Shown: positions 52,624 to 60,270 of the stretch, one piece after another
How positions within the stretch are numbered: position 1 is the first letter of the stretch
Layout of the letters: each line of letters starts with the position of its first letter
Source: Pedobacter zeae
GTDB lineage: Bacteria > Bacteroidota > Bacteroidia > Sphingobacteriales > Sphingobacteriaceae
Length of the DNA: 64,000 bases
Reading direction: 5' to 3'
Assembly (NCBI RefSeq): GCF_014196715.1
Contig: NZ_JACIEF010000001.1
Span: 1,098,872-1,162,871 of the forward strand
Made by a program: the position numbers and the translations under genes
Notes under the pieces: generated by a model
Seen by the model: the letters and a program-made list of their open reading frames with translations, nothing else
What the model was told of the DNA's origin: nothing
Databases searched by the model: none

Positions 52624-54086
52624 TATTTCAGTTTTTCAAGTATTAATCCATTTAATTTTTTAGCATCGGCTTTACCTTTGGCCAGTTTCATTACATCGCC
52701 AACAAATAAACCTAAAACGCCTTTTTTTCCTTTCTTGTACGCTTCTACCTGTTGAGGATACTTATTTAACACTTCATCAATAAAAGCACTTAATTCATCT
52801 TCGTTTTCGGAAATGAGCAAATTTAACGACTGTGCTAAATCGGTCACTTTTGCGTCTTCCTGTAATTCAACTGCCGGTAATAACTGTTGAACCGCAATCT
52901 GCTGGGTAATTTTTTTATCATCAACCAGGTTGATCGTTTCGGCCAGTTGTACGGGTTTTATGTTAAACCCGGCAATGTTAATCCCTTTTTCATTTAAAAT
53001 AGCCCTTACCGGACCGATTAACCAATTGATCAAACTTTTCTTATTGTTTACAAAAGGTTTGGCCGTATTGAAATAAGTGAGCAGATCCAGATCCTCTGCA
53101 AATAAGGCCGAATCGGCCTTACTGATCCCAAATTCAGCCATCATTTGTTCTGAAATCTCATTCGGCAGAAGAGGCATCAACGATTTGATTTCTGCCAGCC
53201 AATCGTCCGAAATGTAAACAGGCTGCAGATCGGGATCTGAAAAGTAACGGTAATCATTTGCTTCTTCTTTGGTACGCATAGGGGAAGTAATTCCGCTATC
53301 CGCATCAAAATTCAAGGTGCTCTGGATGATCTTCCCACCATTAGTGATAACTTCTACCTGGCGGCTAAATTCGAAATCCATAGCCCTGCGCACGTTACGC
53401 ATGGAGTTTAGGTTTTTTACTTCACAGCGGGTTCCAAAGCCTGTTGTACCACTTGGTCGTATAGAAATATTGGCATCGCAACGCAAGCTGCCCTCTTCCA
53501 TATTACCGTCGCTTACATTTAAATGCCTCACCAATTTCCTGATTTCGCTCAGCAACACCGAAGCTTCTTCCGAACTTCTGATATCGGGCTCGGTTACAAT
53601 CTCAATTAATGGCACACCTGCACGGTTTAAATCAACCAGCGAATAATTATCATCCTGGTCGTGGATACTTTTACCTGCATCTTCCTCTAAATGGATCCGG
53701 TTAATCCCAATCTTCTTTTTAGAACCATCTGCAAGCTGGATTTCTAAAAAACCATTTACACAGATCGGTTGATTATCCTGCGTAATCTGATAACCTTTCG
53801 GTAAATCGGCGTAGAAGTAATTTTTTCTATCGAAATGATTCACCTGATTGATGGTACAGTTTAAGGCCAGCCCTATCCGGACAGCTTTTGCAACCACTTC
53901 TTTATTAAGTTTAGGTAAGGCACCGGGCAAGGCAAGTGAAACGGTTGATATATTTTGATTGGGTAAAGCTCCGAAAGCTGCACTATCAGCTGAAAATATT
54001 TTAGTATGCGTATTTAACTGAACATGGATTTCCAATCCTGAAACGAGTTCGAAGGCAGTTTGGGGGCTTGTTTCTTGTAAAGGCAT
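52623..54086 (-). CDS. gatB: Asp-tRNA(Asn)/Glu-tRNA(Gln) amidotransferase subunit B
   Basis: Subunit of the GatCAB complex that amidates mischarged Glu-tRNA(Gln) or Asp-tRNA(Asn). The 487-residue protein has ELVSGLEIHVQLNTHTKIFS at the start, PKGYQITQDNQPIC near 118, IHLEEDAGKSIHD near 150, LVDLNRAGVPLIEIVTEPDI near 170, and the C-terminal tail domain. Other gat genes are not in the window, as is common. Its stop overlaps the TlpA gene start by one base. Confidence 0.96.
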   Translation of the reverse strand: MPLQETSPQTAFELVSGLEIHVQLNTHTKIFSADSAAFGALPNQNISTVSLALPGALPKLNKEVVAKAVRIGLALNCTINQVNHFDRKNYFYADLPKGYQITQDNQPICVNGFLEIQLADGSKKKIGINRIHLEEDAGKSIHDQDDNYSLVDLNRAGVPLIEIVTEPDIRSSEEASVLLSEIRKLVRHLNVSDGNMEEGSLRCDANISIRPSGTTGFGTRCEVKNLNSMRNVRRAMDFEFSRQVEVITNGGKIIQSTLNFDADSGITSPMRTKEEANDYRYFSDPDLQPVYISDDWLAEIKSLMPLLPNEISEQMMAEFGISKADSALFAEDLDLLTYFNTAKPFVNNKKSLINWLIGPVRAILNEKGINIAGFNIKPVQLAETINLVDDKKITQQIAVQQLLPAVELQEDAKVTDLAQSLNLLISENEDELSAFIDEVLNKYPQQVEAYKKGKKGVLGLFVGDVMKLAKGKADAKKLNGLILEKLK

Positions 54087-54197
54087 TAAAGCTTCGTATT
54101 AGGGTAAGTTTTGTTAACCACAGCTTTGCCGTTTAAATACGGATTAATCTATGGTTAACTATTATGGTGTCAAATATAGTTATTATTTGGTTTTTCG

Positions 54198-55385
54198 TTA
54201 AAAAAGGCTCGATGGAGAAATTTTTAGAAACTCCTGCCATGGCAAACCTCCTGCTCCAACTAAAAGGATTTTATCTGGCTTATACATTTTGCTAAAAGCA
54301 TGCATGCCAGATGTGCCACTAACCAAACCTGTGCTTTTAACCTCCAGGCCAATTGTTTTACCGCGTTTTTCTAAAACAAAATCTATCTCATCATTTCTAT
54401 GGCGCCAGTAAAATACCTTGTATCCTTCTACAAAAGAAGAGTTTAGCAGGTGCGCCCCGATTGAAGATTCGACCATTCTTCCCCATTCTGCGGGTTGTTT
54501 CCTTATTTCCTCAAAAAGCTCATTTCTCTGTGCACTCACCAATGCATTGTTATGTACCTGGAATTTAGGACTTGACGAACGTTTACGAATTACGTCAGCC
54601 GCGAATTTTTCAATACCGCCCAACAAGCCTGCAGTATCTAACAATTGCAGATAATGAGACAAGGTAGTGGTATTACCGGCATCAGAAAGTTGCCCTAGTA
54701 TTTTGGTAAAAGACAGTATCTGACTTGAATATAAACAACCCAATTCAAATAAACGTTTCATTAAAGCAGGTTTATCTACACGCGTGAGCATTAAAATATC
54801 TTTCGAAATACTGGTTTCTATCAAAGCATTTGAAACATAGTTTTTCCAGCGCTCTTCATCTTTAATTAAACCTGCTGAGCCGGGATAACCTCCAAACCAT
54901 ACATACTCTTCGGCTGTAAAACCAAAAGCGCTTTCCATTTCTGTAAAGCTCCAGTGCCCCATATAGGTTAATTCGAAACGGCCGGCAAGCGACTCAGTAA
55001 GCCCCTGTTGGATAAGCAGCCTTGAAGATCCCAATAAAATTACTTTCAGGTTTACTTCATTCCGCACGTCTTCTTCCCAAAGACGTTTCACCATTTCACT
55101 CCAATTATCAATTTTCTGAATTTCATCAATTACAAGAAGGTATTCATCAACCCCAGTTTTTTTTAAAAGCTCCCTGGTATTATACCATATCAGTTCTATC
55201 CATGTTCTATCAGAAGCCGCAACAGCATCTGCAGATTCGAATATATAAGGCGTATCAATTCCCTTAACCAATTGACTGATCAATGTTGTTTTGCCTATCT
55301 GCCTAGGTCCTACAAGTACTTGAATAAACTTCTTAGGTTCATTCATTACTTTTTTAAGTTTCTGTAAATAAGATCTTTGAAACAT
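54198..55385 (-). CDS. AAA_14/DUF4143-family ATPase
   Basis: From the ATG at 55383-55385 the 395-residue protein has a P-loop in LVGPRQIGKTTLISQLVKG near 35, LLVIDEIQKIDNWSEMVKRLWEE near 95 as Walker B, and an arginine-rich ILLGSSRLLIQQGLTESLAGRFEL motif near 130. The C-terminal part (about 270-395) with FYWRHRNDEIDFVLEKRGKTIGLEVKS fits the DUF4143 PD-(D/E)XK-like domain. These proteins are widely distributed, some mobile, with unknown substrate. Tandem palindromes overlap its promoter. It lies alone between gatB and the secreted pair. Confidence 0.88.
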   Translation of the reverse strand: MFQRSYLQKLKKVMNEPKKFIQVLVGPRQIGKTTLISQLVKGIDTPYIFESADAVAASDRTWIELIWYNTRELLKKTGVDEYLLVIDEIQKIDNWSEMVKRLWEEDVRNEVNLKVILLGSSRLLIQQGLTESLAGRFELTYMGHWSFTEMESAFGFTAEEYVWFGGYPGSAGLIKDEERWKNYVSNALIETSISKDILMLTRVDKPALMKRLFELGCLYSSQILSFTKILGQLSDAGNTTTLSHYLQLLDTAGLLGGIEKFAADVIRKRSSSPKFQVHNNALVSAQRNELFEEIRKQPAEWGRMVESSIGAHLLNSSFVEGYKVFYWRHRNDEIDFVLEKRGKTIGLEVKSTGLVSGTSGMHAFSKMYKPDKILLVGAGGLPWQEFLKISPSSLF

Positions 55386-55394
55386 AACTAACAA

Positions 55395-55438
55395 TTTACT
55401 CAATACATTGAGTAAAATTACTCAATAAACTTAGTAAT
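55395..55438. promoter_or_regulatory. Tandem palindromes (operator-like) upstream of the AAA_14 gene
   Basis: TTTACTCAAT and ATTGAGTAAA form a perfect 10-bp inverted repeat with a 2-base centre at 55395-55416. Directly next to it ATTACTCAAT at 55417-55426 and ACTTAGTAAT at 55429-55438 form a second, imperfect one. Centres lie 22 bases apart, two helical turns. The palindrome edge is 10 bases from the start codon, where a promoter would lie. Confidence 0.7.
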
Positions 55439-55633
55439 TCAAAAAGGTATCTAAATTCCTGTTAATAGAATCTTATATCAAGATATAACTAGGCCAAAAA
55501 AGGCAAAAACAAGTTCGTTATAATAAGTGCTGTAATCACTACACAATAAAAGGCTTTGAAACTGGTCTTTTTATTTAATAATTTTTGGCACGTATTTGGC
55601 ATTGGATAAAAACACACACAAATTAAATTGGTT

Positions 55634-56125
55634 ATGAAAAGATTATTTTTAATTGCTGCATTAATGATGGTTTCATTTTTCAGCATTCCGGCAAAAGCTC
55701 AGTTAAATGTAAATGTGAACATTGGTTCGCAACCCTTATGGGGACCTGTAGGCTACGATCATGTTGATTATTATTACCTTCCCGACATAGAAAGCTATTA
55801 TTATGTTCCGAAGAGACAGTTCGTATACCTGAATGGAAACGATTGGGTTTTTGCTAATTCTTTACCCAGCAGATATAGTAATTACGATTTATACAGCGGT
55901 TATAAAGTAGTAGTTAATTCGCCAAGACCATATCTGAATTTCAGAAACGACAAGGTAAAGTATGCAAAATATAAAGGTAATAAAGGTCAGTTGATCATCA
56001 GGGATAGCCGCGATAGTAGATATTATGAGATAAAAGGGCATCCACACGGCATGCCTCCAGGACAGGCTAAAAAAATCTTTGGAAAAGAGAATAAAGGCAA
56101 AGGCCATGGAAATGGCAAACATTAG
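55634..56125 (+). CDS. Secreted tyrosine-rich protein, paralogue of next gene
   Basis: From the ATG at 55634 the 163-residue protein has a signal peptide ending AKAQ near residue 22, a conserved core (VNVNIGSQPLWGPVGYDHVDYYYLPDIESYYYVPKRQFVY) and a basic Gly/Lys/His-rich tail (KKIFGKENKGKGHG). The core matches the gene at 56251. No known family recognised; probably periplasmic or surface. A terminator follows. Confidence 0.75.
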   Translation: MKRLFLIAALMMVSFFSIPAKAQLNVNVNIGSQPLWGPVGYDHVDYYYLPDIESYYYVPKRQFVYLNGNDWVFANSLPSRYSNYDLYSGYKVVVNSPRPYLNFRNDKVKYAKYKGNKGQLIIRDSRDSRYYEIKGHPHGMPPGQAKKIFGKENKGKGHGNGKH

Positions 56126-56146
56126 CCTGTCATATTAAATTAAGTT

Positions 56147-56177
56147 AAAAGGAGCTTCGAAAGATGCTCCTTTTTTA
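56147..56177 (+). terminator. Intrinsic terminator after first secreted protein
   Basis: AAAGGAGC at 56148-56155 pairs with GCTCCTTT at 56166-56173, followed by a T run. Confidence 0.85.
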
Positions 56178-56250
56178 TTTCTCTGTTACAATAGAAGTTT
56201 TGGCACAGCGTTTGAATTAATGAAACACACACACAAATAAATAGATTATT

Positions 56251-56757
56251 ATGAAAAAGTTATTCATCATCTCCGCGATTGTAGGTATCGTGGCTTTAAC
56301 AGCTAATCAATCTAACGCTCAGGTAAGTATTAATTTAAACATTGGCACGCAGCCTGCGTGGGTTCCGGCGGGCTATCAAAGTGTTGATTATTATTATCTC
56401 CCGGAGGTACAATCCTATTATTGTGTGCCGCAAAGACGATTTGTTTATTTAAGCGGAAGCAGGTGGATACGTTCGAGGTATTTACCGGCCAGGTATAGAG
56501 GTTATGATCTCCATCACGGAAGGAAAATCGTAATGTACGGAAATAATCCATACCGTAATTTTAATGAACACAGGGTAACCTATATTAGCCGTAACAATTA
56601 TTACCGTTCATCTTATGGTGGCGGAGACAGGATCAGATACAATTCGCCCCGGTATGATTACAGACCGCACCGCGAAAAAAACTGGCATCGTGAAGGACGT
56701 GGAGATTTCATGTTAAGAGGCCACGGTCATGGTGGTGGAAAACACGGCAGACATTAA
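56251..56757 (+). CDS. Secreted tyrosine/arginine-rich protein, paralogue of previous gene
   Basis: 168 residues with a signal peptide (MKKLFIISAIVGIVALTANQ) and the shared core INLNIGTQPAWVPAGYQSVDYYYLPEVQSYYCVPQRRFVYLSG, then an Arg/Tyr-rich middle (YRGYDLHHGRKIVMYG) and a Gly/His-rich tail (RGHGHGGGKHGRH). The two cores share about half of their residues by eye, so the pair is a tandem duplication, but the middle and tail have diverged. Unknown function. The next gene (alaS) is convergent with a shared terminator. Confidence 0.75.
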   Translation: MKKLFIISAIVGIVALTANQSNAQVSINLNIGTQPAWVPAGYQSVDYYYLPEVQSYYCVPQRRFVYLSGSRWIRSRYLPARYRGYDLHHGRKIVMYGNNPYRNFNEHRVTYISRNNYYRSSYGGGDRIRYNSPRYDYRPHREKNWHREGRGDFMLRGHGHGGGKHGRH

Positions 56758-56767
56758 CATAAAAAAA

Positions 56768-56797
56768 CAAAAAAGAGGCTCTAGGGCCTCTTTTTTA
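56768..56797. terminator. Bidirectional terminator between second secreted protein and alaS
   Basis: AAAAGAGGC at 56771-56779 pairs with GCCTCTTTT at 56786-56794, flanked by an A run and a T run. Confidence 0.85.
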
Positions 56798-56837
56798 CAT
56801 TCAAAGTGTTATCTTGATTTATTTTATGGTTATCTCA

Positions 56838-59459
56838 TTATTGATGATGAGGTATAAAATTTTCTGCTTTTTCCAGCACAGTTTTTAAGCCGGCCGGATT
56901 TTTGCCCCCTGCGGTTGCATAAAAAGGCTGTCCGCCACCACCACCCTGGATTTCTTTACCCAGTTCGCGTACGATGTTCGAGGCATTTAATCCTTTTTTA
57001 ACCAAATGATCAGAAAGCATTACGGTTATACCTGGTTTCCCATCAATTTCTGTTGTAAAAATAAGGAAAAGGTTATCAATCATGTCTTTTAAAGAGAAAG
57101 CCAGGTTTTTAATTGCTTCTGCACTTTGCAGGTCGATGTGTTTGGCAATCAGGTTGATTCCGTTAATTCCTCTAACATGGTGTACAATTTCATGTTTTAA
57201 ATTGTTTACACGTTCCAATGTCGATTTTTCGATTTCCTTTTTCAGTTTGGCATTCTCATCCAATAAGGCCTGAACAGATGCAGATAAATCCTTGCTTCCG
57301 TTTAATAAAGCCTTTAAATGCCCCAATTCTCTTCTCTGATCGAGGAAAAATTGTTCAGCCTTATCGGCAGTAATGGCTTCGATACGGCGAACACCTGCTG
57401 CTACTGCACTTTCTGAAACAATTTTAAAAGAACCAATCTGTCCGGTGGCTTTTACATGCGTACCACCGCAAAGCTCTTTGGAAAAATGATCATCGAAGGT
57501 AATCACACGAACAAAATCTCCATATTTTTCACCAAATAGCGCAGTTACACCACTTTCAATTGCATCCTGATAGGGAACATTGCGCTGCTCTTTAAGTTTA
57601 ATGTTCTGGCGTATTTTTTGGTTTACAATAACTTCGATCTGGGCCAACTCTTCATCAGTTACCTTTGCAAAATGAGAAAAATCAAAGCGCAGGTAATCGG
57701 CGTTTACCAGTGAACCTTTCTGGTTAACATGTTTGCCCAGCACCTTTTTAAGCGCTGCATGCAATAAATGCGTTGCTGAGTGATTATCTTCTGTTAAAAT
57801 ACGTTTATCTTCATCTACAACCGCCCAGAATTTACCTTCTAAATTATCAGGCAAAATGTCGGTAAAATGAACTGTTAGTCCGTTTTCCTTTTTGGTATCA
57901 GTGATATCTACCCAGAACTGGCGGCTATGGTCTTCTAAACGGCCGGTATCACCTACCTGACCACCGCTTTCTGCATAAAAAGGCGTTTGTCGCAGCACAA
58001 TCTGGTATTGCTCTTTGCCCTTAGCTTTAACTTTACGGTATTTTAAAATCTCTGTTTCAATTTCCAGGTCGTCGTATCCTACAAATTCACTTTGATCTTC
58101 GGCATTTACTACAATCCAATCGCCTGTGTCAATAGCTGTTGCGGCCCTACTGTCGTCTTTTTGTTTTTTCAACGCCTGCTCGTAACCAAGCAGATCAACA
58201 CTCCAGCCTTTTTCCCTGGCCATTAGCTCGGTTAGATCGATCGGGAAACCGAAGGTATCTGATAATTCGAAGGCAAAAGCTCCTTCAACTACGTGATTGG
58301 TGGCCTGGTATTTTTCGAAACGCTGAATCCCTGTCGACAAGGTCCTCAAAAAAGAAACTTCTTCTTCTAAAACTACTTTTTGAACAAAATCCTGCTGAGA
58401 GATCAACTCATCAAAAACGCCTTTAAATTGTTCGGCCAATAAAGGAACCAACTGATTTAAAAACGGCTCTTTAAAGTTTAAAAAAGTATAGGCATAACGT
58501 ACAGCCCGGCGTAAAATCCTGCGGATTACGTAACCGGCTTTGTTGTTGGAAGGCAACTGGCCATCGGCAATAACAAAAGAGATGGCGCGGATATGATCAG
58601 CCATTACGCGCATGGCAATATCAGTTTTCTCGTCAGCCCCGTATTTAACGCCTGCTTTATCAGAAATAAATTGGATCAGCGGCTGGAAAACATCGGTATC
58701 GTAATTGGATGTTTTATCCTGTAAAACCCGTACCAAACGTTCAAAACCCATCCCGGTATCTACATGTTTAGCCGGTAAACTTTGCAATGCCCCATCTTTT
58801 AAACGGTTAAACTGCATAAATACGTTGTTCCAGATTTCTATCACCTGTGGATGATCTGCATTTACCAGCGAAGCACCGTCAACTAAAGCTTTTTCTTCGT
58901 CGGTACGGCAATCTACATGGATTTCAGAGCAGGGGCCACATGGTCCGGTATCGCCCATTTCCCAGAAATTATCTTTTTTGTTTCCTGGTAAAATATGGCT
59001 TTCATCAACATATTGTTTCCAAAGGTCGTAAGCTTCCTGGTCTTTTTCCAGGCCTTCTTTTTCATCGCCTTCGAAATAGGTAACATATAATTTTTCTTTC
59101 GGGATTTTATAAACTTCGGTCAATAACTCCCAGCTCCAGGCAATGGCCTCTTTTTTAAAATAATCGCCAAAGCTCCAGTTGCCCAGCATTTCGAACATGG
59201 TGTGGTGGTAGGTATCGATACCTACTTCCTCCAGGTCGTTATGTTTACCGGAAACGCGCAAACAGCGTTGCGTATCTGCAACACGAGAATATTTTACGGT
59301 GGCTTCTCCTAAAAACAAATCTTTAAATTGGTTCATACCTGCATTGGTAAACATCAATGTAGGGTCGTTCTTAACTACAATCGGTGCTGAGGGAACAACA
59401 TGGTGCTGTTTCGATTCAAAAAAACTAAGGAATGCCTGTCTAATCTCTTTTGCTGTCAT
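56838..59459 (-). CDS. alaS: Alanyl-tRNA synthetase
   Basis: Charges tRNA(Ala). The 873-residue protein has the class II catalytic core (about 1-250) with DTYHHTMFEMLGNWSFGDYF near 80 and GFERLVRVLQ near 240, the editing domain (about 550-720) with HSATHLLHAALKKVLG (zinc site HxxxH) and CGGTHVKATGQIGSF, and a C-terminal oligomerisation domain ending GGGGGQPFYATAGG. All expected parts are present. It is divergent from the MerR-type gene with overlapping promoters. Confidence 0.97.
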   Translation of the reverse strand: MTAKEIRQAFLSFFESKQHHVVPSAPIVVKNDPTLMFTNAGMNQFKDLFLGEATVKYSRVADTQRCLRVSGKHNDLEEVGIDTYHHTMFEMLGNWSFGDYFKKEAIAWSWELLTEVYKIPKEKLYVTYFEGDEKEGLEKDQEAYDLWKQYVDESHILPGNKKDNFWEMGDTGPCGPCSEIHVDCRTDEEKALVDGASLVNADHPQVIEIWNNVFMQFNRLKDGALQSLPAKHVDTGMGFERLVRVLQDKTSNYDTDVFQPLIQFISDKAGVKYGADEKTDIAMRVMADHIRAISFVIADGQLPSNNKAGYVIRRILRRAVRYAYTFLNFKEPFLNQLVPLLAEQFKGVFDELISQQDFVQKVVLEEEVSFLRTLSTGIQRFEKYQATNHVVEGAFAFELSDTFGFPIDLTELMAREKGWSVDLLGYEQALKKQKDDSRAATAIDTGDWIVVNAEDQSEFVGYDDLEIETEILKYRKVKAKGKEQYQIVLRQTPFYAESGGQVGDTGRLEDHSRQFWVDITDTKKENGLTVHFTDILPDNLEGKFWAVVDEDKRILTEDNHSATHLLHAALKKVLGKHVNQKGSLVNADYLRFDFSHFAKVTDEELAQIEVIVNQKIRQNIKLKEQRNVPYQDAIESGVTALFGEKYGDFVRVITFDDHFSKELCGGTHVKATGQIGSFKIVSESAVAAGVRRIEAITADKAEQFFLDQRRELGHLKALLNGSKDLSASVQALLDENAKLKKEIEKSTLERVNNLKHEIVHHVRGINGINLIAKHIDLQSAEAIKNLAFSLKDMIDNLFLIFTTEIDGKPGITVMLSDHLVKKGLNASNIVRELGKEIQGGGGGQPFYATAGGKNPAGLKTVLEKAENFIPHHQ

Positions 59460-59479
59460 TTCAATATTATTGGAGGCAA

Positions 59480-59528
59480 CAAAATTAAAATTTTATTGCG
59501 TTATTAAGGAAAAATCGACCTACATTTG
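59480..59528. promoter_or_regulatory. Overlapping divergent promoters of alaS and the MerR gene
   Basis: TACATTTG at 59521-59528 with TTG at 59496-59498 (22-base spacer) is an exact Bacteroidota promoter for the MerR gene. On the minus strand TAATTTTG at 59480-59487 is an exact -7 box for alaS, 20 bases before its start codon; no -33 TTG is seen. The two boxes are about 40 bases apart. Confidence 0.55.
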
Positions 59529-59575
59529 AATACTTTAATTAACCGATATAAAACACTCATAATCAAGCACAAGTT

Positions 59576-59911
59576 ATGCCGTATAAAGAAAGGGACATTA
59601 ATAAAATGTATTATACCATGGGCGAGGTGACTGAAATGTTTAATGTAAACGCGTCGCAGATCCGTTTTTACGAAAAAGAATTCGATATCCTGCAACCTAA
59701 GAAAAACAAGAAAGGCAACCGCTTATTTACTCCCGAAGATATAGAGAACCTAAAGATCATTTTCAATTTGGTTGATGAAAAAGGCTTTACCTTAAAAGGC
59801 GCGAAGGAATACTTAAAGAACAATAAATCGGATGTGAAAGAGAACCAGAGAATTATTGATTCATTGGAAAAGTTGAAAAGTTTTTTGGTCAACCTGGCTG
59901 AAGAACTTTAG
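59576..59911 (+). CDS. MerR-family transcriptional regulator
   Basis: The 111-residue protein starts with a MerR winged helix: YYTMGEVTEMFNVNASQIRFYEKEFDIL, then GNRLFTPEDIENLKIIFNLVDEKGFTLKGAKEYLKNN. The usual coiled-coil dimerisation helix is short and no metal-binding C-terminal domain follows, so the effector, if any, is unknown. This compact form is common in Bacteroidota. It is divergent from alaS. Confidence 0.88.
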   Translation: MPYKERDINKMYYTMGEVTEMFNVNASQIRFYEKEFDILQPKKNKKGNRLFTPEDIENLKIIFNLVDEKGFTLKGAKEYLKNNKSDVKENQRIIDSLEKLKSFLVNLAEEL

Positions 59912-60057
59912 GCAGCTATTTGATTTGTACATCGGTTAATTGCATTAATTAAAGCGTTTTAAAAATACATTTTTGTAGTTTTTTATTTATTTTCCTATAT
60001 TAGGATCAACAATACAAAAATCACCCTATTTTTTATTAACCAGTTTAACTCCTGCTT

Positions 60058-60270
60058 ATGAAAATATGGTGTGCATTGTTGCTCTTCTCTTTTCCCTATT
60101 TTTTATTTTCCCATAACCATTTTGGTGGCTGTTCTTTCGTAATGGTTAACCATGTAGGTACCTGTGCAAATCCTTTTGGAAGTATGCCGGCTCCCAGCCG
60201 GGAAATGGCGATTGTACAGGTTTTTAATTTTTATGATCAATTTCTAACCAGGAGGGATCATGCGCTTTAA
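60058..60270 (+). CDS. Short possible secreted peptide upstream of the HhH-barrel gene
   Basis: A 70-residue frame with a plausible signal peptide (MKIWCALLLFSFPYFLFSHN) and two Cys. Its end overlaps the start of the next gene by 11 bases. No family recognised. The coding potential is uncertain: the frame may be chance, or a coupling leader for the next gene, whose strong AGGAGG lies inside it. Confidence 0.4.
   Translation: MKIWCALLLFSFPYFLFSHNHFGGCSFVMVNHVGTCANPFGSMPAPSREMAIVQVFNFYDQFLTRRDHAL
60250..60256 (+). promoter_or_regulatory. Strong Shine-Dalgarno for the HhH-barrel gene
   Basis: AGGAGGG lies 3 bases before the ATG at 60260. Such a near-perfect sequence is unusual in this window, where most starts lack it, and it supports the 60260 start. 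Confidence 0.7.

Noticed and set aside
54198..55385. Transposon or prophage module
   Set aside because: The AAA_14 gene stands alone, without transposase, integrase or target duplications.
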